Positions 36,947 to 43,103 of a DNA stretch of 64,000 nucleotides are shown in pieces. This DNA is from Butyrivibrio sp. YAB3001 (GTDB taxonomy: Bacteria > Bacillota > Clostridia > Lachnospirales > Lachnospiraceae). Location of the stretch: the NCBI RefSeq assembly GCF_900112195.1, contig NZ_FOKR01000005.1:62001-126000 (forward strand), in the 5' to 3' direction. The notes beneath the pieces were generated by a model. The model was given only the letters and a program-made list of their open reading frames with translations. It was not told where the DNA came from and ran no database searches. Numbering within the stretch: position 1 is the first letter of the stretch; every line of letters begins with the position of its first letter. A program made the position numbers and the translations under genes.

Positions 36947-37678
36947 TTATTTCACCTCTCTTTTTTCAAACCAGTTAAGATACAGATAAGTTAAAAGCAC
37001 AAACCAAGCCAGTGCTATGAAGATTCCGGGAAGGATTACAGAAGCGCTAAGAAGCGGATCTCCTGTCTGCGCTCTCAGACCATTTGGAAGTACATGAAGA
37101 AGCGGAGTAACAACTCTCATGGATATTGCTGATACGAATAAAAACCATTTTCCTGAAGGTGCAACGACAATTCCAAGTACAGTTATGAACAGACAGACTA
37201 TGAGTTCAACTACCATTCCGAATTTTTCACTGAGGAATAAGAACAGTGGTATCTGCCAAAGCTGTACGATAGTAAGAACGATAACCGTTATAGCTGCTCC
37301 AACTACCGGAACACTTGTTGTTAAAAAGATGCTCCCAAAGGTAGCTCCCGCAAACAGAACCGCATTTGATACAAGTACAAGGATTCCAAGATAGAATATT
37401 TTTCCAAGCATCAGATTTTTTTTCTCGATGGGCAGAGTCTTGATGTTGAAGTATCCGTTTTTCTTTTCTCTCATTACAGAAAGGTAACTTACAATAGCGA
37501 TCATTCCTGGAAGAAGAAGCGTATACCACCAGTTCCATGCGCTCTCTGCATAGGCGTTTGTAATACCTGCTGTAAGCACAAACGCCATTACAAGTGCGAT
37601 TATAGGGAATGCGAATATGAGTTTACTGCTCATGGTTCTCTTTGATTTTAAAAACTCTGCTCTTATTATGTTAGTCAT
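36947..37678 (-). CDS. Lantibiotic-immunity-type ABC permease (LanE/MutE-like)
   Basis: A 243-residue protein with six hydrophobic segments, the partner permease of the LanG-like protein. It opens with NIIRAEFLKSKRTMSSKLIF and has the conserved VMREKKNGYFNIKTLPIEKKN cytoplasmic loop of the LanE group. It is the middle gene of ATPase-permease-permease, 50 bp after the ATPase. Codon use and base composition look like those of the neighbours, with no sign of recent transfer. Confidence 0.88.
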   Translation of the reverse strand: MTNIIRAEFLKSKRTMSSKLIFAFPIIALVMAFVLTAGITNAYAESAWNWWYTLLLPGMIAIVSYLSVMREKKNGYFNIKTLPIEKKNLMLGKIFYLGILVLVSNAVLFAGATFGSIFLTTSVPVVGAAITVIVLTIVQLWQIPLFLFLSEKFGMVVELIVCLFITVLGIVVAPSGKWFLFVSAISMRVVTPLLHVLPNGLRAQTGDPLLSASVILPGIFIALAWFVLLTYLYLNWFEKREVK

Positions 37679-37728
37679 TGCTTTAGTCCTTTCATCTAAA
37701 CTATTACGTAGTTGGCAGTTTATGCTCT

Positions 37729-38439
37729 TTATGCGATATCCTGGAGCTTGCGGTTTTTCTTAACAACATCCATGAAAAGATCTTCTAGGTTCTGTTCCGG
37801 AAGAAGCTTACCTTCATATCCGAGCACTCCGTCTGAGATTATTCCGATATAGTCGGCACACATCTGAACCTCTGAGAGAATGTGGCTTGACAAAATCACG
37901 GTGATTCCCTGCTCCGGGAAGGATTTTATAAGTTCTCTAAGTTCTTCAATTCCGATTGGGTCAAGTCCATTTGTGGGCTCATCTAGTATAAGGAGCTTGG
38001 GATTTGCAAGAAGCGCAAGTGCAATTCCAAGCCTCTGCTTCATTCCCAGTGAAAACTGACCTGCCTTCTTTTTTCCTGTATTAGTAAGTGAAACTGTTTT
38101 TAAAACTTCATCAATTCGACTCTTTGGCACTCCAAGAAGAATTGCTCTTACTTCAAGATTTTCTCTTGCTGTGAGGTTTTCATAAATTGGAGGATTCTCA
38201 ATCAGCGCTCCAATCTCTTCAAGCACTCCTCTGCTCCATGGCTTTCCGTCATAGATTATTTCACCGTCTGTGGGCTTCATGATTCCCGTTATCATCTTAA
38301 GAGTTGTTGACTTTCCTGCACCGTTAGGTCCAAGGAGGCCATATACACAACCCTTAGGTATATTCAGTGAAACTTTATTTACAGCTTTCTGATCTTTAAA
38401 TATCTTGCAAAGTTCGTTAGTTTTAAGCATCATTTCCAT
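37729..38439 (-). CDS. Lantibiotic-immunity-type ABC ATPase (LanF/BcrA-like)
   Basis: An ATPase of about 236 residues that powers the two adjacent permeases. It has Walker A (GPNGAGKST, 37-45), the signature FSLGMKQRLGIALALL, Walker B (LLILDEPTNGLDP) and the switch His (LSSHILSEV). The usual Q-loop glutamine is replaced by Glu81 (GALIENPPIY), the 'E-loop' considered typical of lantibiotic-immunity ATPases. The open frame extends upstream to 38634, but that part is not ABC-like and crosses a terminator. The ATG at 38439 has GGGGAAAAACA before it. Confidence 0.93.
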   Translation of the reverse strand: MEMMLKTNELCKIFKDQKAVNKVSLNIPKGCVYGLLGPNGAGKSTTLKMITGIMKPTDGEIIYDGKPWSRGVLEEIGALIENPPIYENLTARENLEVRAILLGVPKSRIDEVLKTVSLTNTGKKKAGQFSLGMKQRLGIALALLANPKLLILDEPTNGLDPIGIEELRELIKSFPEQGITVILSSHILSEVQMCADYIGIISDGVLGYEGKLLPEQNLEDLFMDVVKKNRKLQDIA

Positions 38440-38596
38440 TGTTTTTCCCCTTCTTTTCCGATATATAAATCTGTTTTTTGTTTTGTTATCACAGGTGTTT
38501 TTCAATCTGAAAACAGAATACGAAGAAAAAATAAAGATTTGATGAAGATTATTAGAAAAGTTTTCATACATCCATAAATATTTTGCCGCAAAAAAT

Positions 38597-38625
38597 AAGA
38601 GACACTCTATAATAGAATGCCTCTT
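38597..38625 (-). terminator. Intrinsic terminator of the rlmD fragment
   Basis: On the minus strand, AAGAG (38625-38621) pairs with CTCTT (38601-38597), with an inner CATTCTA/TAGAGTG stem, followed by ATTTTTT. It lies 6 bp beyond the stop of the rlmD-like fragment and insulates the downstream transporter operon. Confidence 0.8.
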
Positions 38626-38630
38626 TCCCA

Positions 38631-39062
38631 TCAAATCATCTTAAAATACTTAAATGCTTCTGTAATAGCCTTCTCCTTTTCCGGAGTCGTCCCTGGTTGT
38701 CTACTATCCTCAGATTTGGGCTTATTATAGTTTTCACGCTCTATAATCCCATGCTTCTGCTTTACCTGTGCAATATTCAGATTCGTCACATGAAATCCAT
38801 AGTGCTCCTGCACCCATTCCTCAATCTCTTTATATGTTGCTTTAGCTTCCGCACTTGTAAGATCAAGCTCGTCCATATCTACCTTTACGTTGATATGGTG
38901 CTTCGCCTCATGAAGTTTGGACAATAAACATACAGTCTCGACATGTGTTCTAATGTACAAACCAAAGTAACAAAGAAAAAGAACGAGCAACCCGCACACT
39001 GTAACATGATCCGCGGTAAAAAACCCGTTCCCAAAGAATTCTTTCTTATGCAGCAGCATCAA
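38631..39062 (-). pseudogene. C-terminal fragment of an RlmD-type 23S rRNA methyltransferase
   Basis: The frame of 143 codons holds two parts. From residue 39 (THVETVCLLSKLHEAKHH) to the end it matches the C-terminal end of long clostridial RlmD proteins: the HVETV..LLSK that closes the methyltransferase domain, then an extension containing ATYKEIEEWVQEHYGFHV, IAQVKQKHGIIERENYNKPK and EKEKAITEAFKYFKMI. Residues 1-38 are hydrophobic, unlike any methyltransferase, and probably read-through of unrelated DNA. No catalytic motif is present. It is best seen as the remnant 3' end of a lost rlmD paralogue. The full-length rlmD at 46442-48049 lacks this long tail. I cannot exclude expression as a small protein. 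Confidence 0.75.
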
Positions 39063-39093
39063 TCAGGATCTTGACATTATCCGCTGTGAATAC

Positions 39094-39183
39094 ATAAAAA
39101 CATTTGGATGGGCGGCGTATCCATCATATCAGATTCCACTTAGGGAGCGCAGGGTGCCTTTCCTGCTCGTCAAATGTTCTTAT
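39094..39183 (-). ncRNA. Candidate structured small RNA (three-way junction), unknown family
   Basis: On the minus strand, starting about 7 nt after a promoter, the sequence can fold as a closed three-way junction. The closing helix is 39178-39171 with 39106-39099 (AACATTTG/CAAATGTT, 8 bp). One arm, GAGCAGG-type, is 39168-39162 with 39153-39145 and a bulge. A second arm is 39125-39121 with 39111-39107. The closing helix is followed by TTTTATG, so it could act as its own terminator. The RNA would be about 85-90 nt. I do not recognise it: TPP, purine and hammerhead cores do not fit. It could instead be a leader for the downstream fragment. Confidence 0.4.
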
Positions 39184-39189
39184 ATCCGG

Positions 39190-39219
39190 AGTATAACATC
39201 AGATATTTCGCGTAGTCAA
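39190..39219 (-). promoter_or_regulatory. Predicted promoter of the candidate small RNA
   Basis: Reverse strand: TTGACT (39219-39214), 18-bp spacer, TATACT (39195-39190). The -35 box overlaps the stop codon of the frame-shifted nuclease gene. The expected start is about 39183. Confidence 0.6.
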
Positions 39220-39580
39220 GTGGTTTTAACGAGCCTTCCTGACCTTATGTAAGAATCAAGCTTTGCCCCCTTTATGTCAAACATTGTGGCTACATAATAC
39301 CTATTTTTTTTACATCAAGTTTTATAGTGATAAAAATGTTGTCCTTATAGCATTTCACCATCTCGAGTATACTTCCATTTAAGCCTATATAATCCGGGTT
39401 TGTAATAATATCCGGCAAATAATCATAATATTTCGCAGCTTGAAAATGTTGTCTCTTAATCAGATGAGCAAGAAGTCCCTTAGAGCGAAAAATAATAAAA
39501 GCATCATAATCAGTATCCAAATACCGATTAAGCTCAGTATTAAAACGAGCTACCGCAATCAACTTATCTTTCTTCCCCAT
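39216..39580 (-). CDS. PBECR-like nuclease (toxin-type) read through a probable -1 frameshift site
   Basis: The zero frame (39290-39580) gives 96 residues ending in LDVKKIGIM. It resembles PBECR (phage Barnase-EndoU-ColicinE5/D-RelE-like) nucleases: GLLAHLIKRQHFQAAKYYDYLP, IITNPDYIGLN, EMVKCYKDNIFITIKLD. Near its end stands GTA AAA AAA ATA, an A8 run (39304-39311). Slipping back one base there gives KKNRYYVATMFDIKGAKLDS and then YIRSGRLVKTT, stopping at 39216. This looks like the missing C-terminal strand and SGR motif of the family. The start is one base after the partner gene's stop (AGGGCTTGACATG). The interruption may be programmed frameshifting, transcriptional slippage, or a mutation. 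The family call is my recognition of the pattern, not a search result. Confidence 0.6.
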
Positions 39581-39581
39581 G

Positions 39582-40529
39582 TCAAGCCCTAATTTCAGCT
39601 TTAGTCAAGATTACGTTTCGTCTCCAGTCTACTATCCCCGGTATCAACACAATTTTTGCAATATTACCATTTGATAATAGATTCATTGCTATATCCTTGT
39701 TAATTCCTAAAGACACACCTGGCTTATCACAATACAACCAATCCCCTTCATCATCAAAATCAACCTTATTGAGCGTCCATATTAAATTCTCTAATATATT
39801 GAACTCCCTAAAGTCTCTGCCAAGTTTCACATCACTAATCTTAACATTATCGAAATCTGTATCGTCACAATATTCTTTCCAATATACTTCACCCGATAAC
39901 ACTCCGAAATCTGTATAGATATATTCGTCGTCAAAAAGGACCTCTTTAATACAGTTCTCACCTATAATAAACGCTAATAAACCGACAGAACCTCTCTCAC
40001 ATACGGTCAAAAATTGCAATTCTAGTCCGTTTTCAGCAATGCTATTCATATTGATGAATGCCGGATCTTTTAATTCCTGAAGTTTTTTATTATAAGATTT
40101 TAAGGATGAACTCCTGCTCTCAAAAGATTTGCTGATTCTTTTAATCTCATCAGGGATATCATTTTTGTTTATGAAATCATCAATATTGCTATATCCCGAT
40201 TGATATGCCTGGTGTTCAAGTAATTCCTTTGCCAGCATATATTTTATTGGGTAAAGTTTGCAATAATTGTTTATCCGACACTCTAACGTTTCGACATATG
40301 TTATCTGCATATTAACTTCCGATGTATTATGCCTGCAATTAAGAAGATTATTGTACTTGCTTTCCTCGATAAGCAGTCCATATTCATCAGATACCTCATA
40401 TGCATCAGGGTTCTCTTTAATAAAGACCTGTTCTGAACTATATCCTAAGGCATTAATACAATCTGCCATTCTCAGGTAAACTGTTTCATCTTTGATAATC
40501 CTATACTTAAAATCCATACGCCTATCCAT
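39582..40529 (-). CDS. Hypothetical protein, partner of the PBECR-like nuclease
   Basis: I do not recognise this 315-residue protein. It is acidic, has no membrane segment or signal peptide, and looks alpha/beta. A region near the start (ETVYLRMADCINALGYSSEQVF) faintly recalls the BRO/KilA-N style of phage proteins. A Ser/Lys-rich helix (about 140-165) may be a coiled coil. It is the first gene of a two-gene operon driven by a consensus promoter under an operator, with the nuclease gene following after one base, which suggests translational coupling and joint function. An immunity or antitoxin role is possible but unproven. The ATG at 40529 has weak support; an ATG at 40517 is the alternative. 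Confidence 0.7.
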   Translation of the reverse strand: MDRRMDFKYRIIKDETVYLRMADCINALGYSSEQVFIKENPDAYEVSDEYGLLIEESKYNNLLNCRHNTSEVNMQITYVETLECRINNYCKLYPIKYMLAKELLEHQAYQSGYSNIDDFINKNDIPDEIKRISKSFESRSSSLKSYNKKLQELKDPAFINMNSIAENGLELQFLTVCERGSVGLLAFIIGENCIKEVLFDDEYIYTDFGVLSGEVYWKEYCDDTDFDNVKISDVKLGRDFREFNILENLIWTLNKVDFDDEGDWLYCDKPGVSLGINKDIAMNLLSNGNIAKIVLIPGIVDWRRNVILTKAEIRA

Positions 40530-40554
40530 TGAAAAATATTACCCAATGCGTTAT

Positions 40555-40604
40555 AGTAACCATTGGATAATGGGTATTATAAGTTATCCAATGGTTACTG
40601 TCAA
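40555..40604. promoter_or_regulatory. Promoter and perfect inverted-repeat operator between divergent genes
   Basis: On the minus strand TTGACA (40604-40599), a 17-bp spacer and TATAAT (40581-40576) form a full consensus promoter for the two-gene operon. A perfect 16-bp inverted repeat, AGTAACCATTGGATAA (40555-40570) and its complement (40584-40599), covers the spacer and the start region. A further CCAATG half-site is at about 40542-40547. The divergent XRE gene starts at 40625, so its protein is the natural candidate repressor. Confidence 0.8.
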
Positions 40605-40624
40605 TAAATTTTTGAGGTACAAAA

Positions 40625-40993
40625 ATGGAAAACCAATTAATTCCGGAACGTTTGAAAATGGCTCGTGAAAAACTCGGGATTACCATGGCCGAAGCATCCC
40701 GAAGACTAAACTTATCTAAAATAGGATATTGCAGATATGAATATGGAGAAAGAGTACCTTCATATCAAACAGTAGAAGTAATTGCAAGATGCTTATGCAC
40801 TTCTGTCGATTATCTTGTAGGTAAAACAGATGATATGTCCCCTGATTATCTTGTAATTAGTAAAAAAGATGCGCCTTATCTGTTTGAATTGGTGCAAAAT
40901 GCCTATAGCTTTGATTCTGATACCCTGAAACGATTAATAACCTATAGCACAAGAATATGTGAATCACAACTTACCTCCAAAACCGACAAATAA
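40625..40993 (+). CDS. XRE-family helix-turn-helix regulator
   Basis: A 122-residue DNA-binding protein. The N-terminal Cro/C1 HTH spans about 8-65: LKMAREKLGITMAEASRRLNL, then GYCRYEYGERVPSYQTVEVIARCLCTSVDYLVGKTDD. The C-terminal ~50 residues have no recognised domain. GAGGTACAAAA precedes its ATG. It diverges from the unknown-protein/nuclease operon across 95 bp that contain a perfect inverted repeat over the operon promoter, so it most likely represses that operon and perhaps itself. It ends with its own terminator. Confidence 0.9.
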   Translation: MENQLIPERLKMAREKLGITMAEASRRLNLSKIGYCRYEYGERVPSYQTVEVIARCLCTSVDYLVGKTDDMSPDYLVISKKDAPYLFELVQNAYSFDSDTLKRLITYSTRICESQLTSKTDK

Positions 40994-41065
40994 TTTATCA
41001 GGCATGCCAACAAGCCCTGAAATATAGGCAGAATTCACCTCGCAGAATCTACTGCCTTCCATTCG

Positions 41066-41097
41066 AACCTGTCGGAATTTCCAACAGGTTGATTTTT
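41066..41097 (+). terminator. Intrinsic terminator after the XRE gene
   Basis: AACCTGT (41066-41072) pairs with ACAGGTT (41084-41090), with inner GGA/TCC pairing, followed by GATTTTT. It is about 70 bp past the XRE stop, on the plus strand. Confidence 0.7.
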
Positions 41098-41153
41098 CAT
41101 CTAATTTGCCCTCTTCCACTTACCTTGTCGAATATTCCGCTTTTTTAAAAATA

Positions 41154-41195
41154 GGCGCACTCATACTTACCGCCGAGTAAGTACCGAAGTGCGCC
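41154..41195 (-). terminator. Terminator-like hairpin after the ABC exporter genes
   Basis: GGCGCACT (41154-41161) pairs with AGTGCGCC (41188-41195), with an inner TACTTAC/GTAAGTA stem (41164-41170, 41177-41183). On the minus strand TATTTTT follows. It lies about 67 bp beyond the exporter stop. Confidence 0.7.
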
Positions 41196-41261
41196 ATTAT
41201 ATTTTTTATCTACGATTCTCATGAATATATAATTCATCGTTTCATCAGTAAATCACTCATA

Positions 41262-43103
41262 TCATGCATAATACTGTGCCTGTGCATTCCAAAGTTTGAA
41301 ATACTGACCATCTGTTTCTTCTACCAGCTTAGAGTGTGCGCCCTTTTGCACGATTTGTCCCTGATCAAAAACTGTTATTTCATCGCAGAACTGACAGGAT
41401 GACAACCTATGACTGATATATATGGCTGTTTTATTTTCGACCATATTACTGAAGTCTTCATAAACCTGTGCCTCAGCCAAAGGATCAAGTGCTGCCGTAG
41501 GCTCATCAAGAATAATCATAGGCGTACCTTTGTAAAGAGCTCTAGCCAAAGCAATCTTTTGTGCTTCTCCTCCTGATACTTCCACTCCGTTTTCCGAGAT
41601 ATCTTTATACAAATATGTATCAGGTCCATTCTCCATAGACTGGTATCTTTCGTAAAAAGATACTTTTTTCATACACTCTTCAAGCTTCTCTTTATCGTAA
41701 CTTGTATCCGCTGCGATATTTTGCCCCAAAGTAAATGCAAAAAGTTTAAAGTCCTGAAAAACAAATGAGAAGAGTTTTAAGTATTCTTCATAATCGTACT
41801 TCTTAATATCAATACCGTTTAGGAGTATCTCTCCTTCCGTCGGATCATACAATCTGCAAAGCAGTTTGACAAAAGTAGTTTTGCCGGCTCCGTTCGTTCC
41901 TACAAACGCCTGCTTTTTCCCTATACTTAGTTTTGTATTTATGTTCTTTAAAGCATATGTATCACTTCCCGGATATTTGAAGGAAACATTTTTAAATTCA
42001 ATACTATAATCATTCTCACCATTGTCACAAAAATAGTCTTTGGGAACCGGTAATTTCCCCTGATACTTATTATTGGGAATATCAAGATATTCAAACAGTT
42101 TTTCCAAATGCCTTGTATATACTTTGTTTTCAGAATAAATCCATGTGAGCAAACCCACGCATCCCACAAGTTCAGTAAGTGCACCTACGTACTGCACAAT
42201 ACTTCCAACATCAAAAGCTCCCGTAGAAGCTTTGGCAACCACGAACAAGTAGCATAATGCGTTACAGATTCCCTGAGCAAAATAGAGCCGTCCCTGACAA
42301 AAACTCATTTTTCTAATGAATGCATTATCACTTCGGTTATGCTCCTCCATTTTTTTCATTTCTCTGTCAGCGATTTTTTCCTGGCCATAAATTCGTACAT
42401 CCTTCGCTCTTGCAGTACTGTTATATAGCTCATGTCCATAAAACATAAAGGCTCTGTTATACCATACCGTTCCCTTGGTCCACTGCTCAAAAACCACATT
42501 TTCTTTGTGTGTCAGGTAGTTGTTAATAAACCCAAAAAAGACGAGCACGATAATGATTCCCAGTACCCAAAGCTTAGAATCTGTAATACTGTCCCCCGAC
42601 TTTGACATAAAAAGAGAAGCTGTCAAGGAGATGGAAGCAACAATTCCAACTATTACTTTTACAAGGCTCGTTGTATCCCAGATGAGCTGCCCTAACCCAT
42701 TTCCAAACATAAACAGATTTTCTTCTGCTTTCTGCCTCATTTTCTGAATGTCTTTATTTTCAAGAATGGCGTAGTCCATGCTCATTTGTTTATCTGAGAA
42801 GATCTTATTAAAGTAATTCCACATTCCGGATTCTTTGTCATTGACGATCTTCTCCATTATGTCCTTTATCATGGAGAACAACAAATGAATTCCTATTACC
42901 AAAATTACATAAAGGACAAGTACATTCTGTCTTCTGTCATTCAATAGTTCATTGATAATTCTTGCAGAAAACCAGACTGTTACAAACGGAGAAAGGGTTT
43001 CGAGTACAGCTGCGATTGTTTTCGCCCTGACAAGCCCCGGTACATATTTATTTAAAAGAGCATAACCGCGTTTGGTTATCTCAATTCTCTTTTGAATCTT
43101 CAT
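41262..43103 (-). CDS. ABC exporter half-transporter (permease-ATPase fusion), second of pair
   Basis: A protein of about 613 residues with six membrane helices in the N-terminal half (to about 310) and an ATPase domain in the C-terminal half. The latter has Walker A GTNGAGKTTF, Q-loop FVFQDFKLFAFTL, signature VSGGEAQKIALARAL, Walker B PMIILDEPTAALDP and ISHRLSS. There is no C39 peptidase domain, so it is not a bacteriocin-processing exporter. The ATG at 43103 (MKIQKRIEI) has AAGGAGAGCACCG upstream and overlaps the partner gene by 23 bases. The two proteins very likely form a heterodimer exporting a lipid, peptide or drug. Confidence 0.92.
   Translation of the reverse strand: MKIQKRIEITKRGYALLNKYVPGLVRAKTIAAVLETLSPFVTVWFSARIINELLNDRRQNVLVLYVILVIGIHLLFSMIKDIMEKIVNDKESGMWNYFNKIFSDKQMSMDYAILENKDIQKMRQKAEENLFMFGNGLGQLIWDTTSLVKVIVGIVASISLTASLFMSKSGDSITDSKLWVLGIIIVLVFFGFINNYLTHKENVVFEQWTKGTVWYNRAFMFYGHELYNSTARAKDVRIYGQEKIADREMKKMEEHNRSDNAFIRKMSFCQGRLYFAQGICNALCYLFVVAKASTGAFDVGSIVQYVGALTELVGCVGLLTWIYSENKVYTRHLEKLFEYLDIPNNKYQGKLPVPKDYFCDNGENDYSIEFKNVSFKYPGSDTYALKNINTKLSIGKKQAFVGTNGAGKTTFVKLLCRLYDPTEGEILLNGIDIKKYDYEEYLKLFSFVFQDFKLFAFTLGQNIAADTSYDKEKLEECMKKVSFYERYQSMENGPDTYLYKDISENGVEVSGGEAQKIALARALYKGTPMIILDEPTAALDPLAEAQVYEDFSNMVENKTAIYISHRLSSCQFCDEITVFDQGQIVQKGAHSKLVEETDGQYFKLWNAQAQYYA

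Noticed and set aside
38440..38634. Longer N-terminus for the LanF-like ATPase
   Set aside because: The extension crosses an intrinsic terminator and has no ABC similarity; a good ribosome binding site marks 38439.
38948..39062. Residues 1-38 of the rlmD fragment frame as a real transmembrane domain
   Set aside because: No ribosome binding site, no RlmD similarity, and it most likely comes from read-through of unrelated DNA.
39099..39178. Possible TPP riboswitch (CTGATATGATGGATACGCC recalls the TPP core)
   Set aside because: Only part of one conserved block matches; the CUGAGA block and the rest of the core are absent.
39099..39178. Possible hammerhead ribozyme because of the three-way junction
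   Set aside because: The CUGAUGA and GAAA core elements are not both present at the junction.
39216..39260. Possible SRP-like RNA (AAGGTCAGGAAGGC on the minus strand)
   Set aside because: The conserved CAGGUCCGGAAGGAAGCAGC apical core is not there; the sequence is better explained as the shifted-frame end of the nuclease gene.
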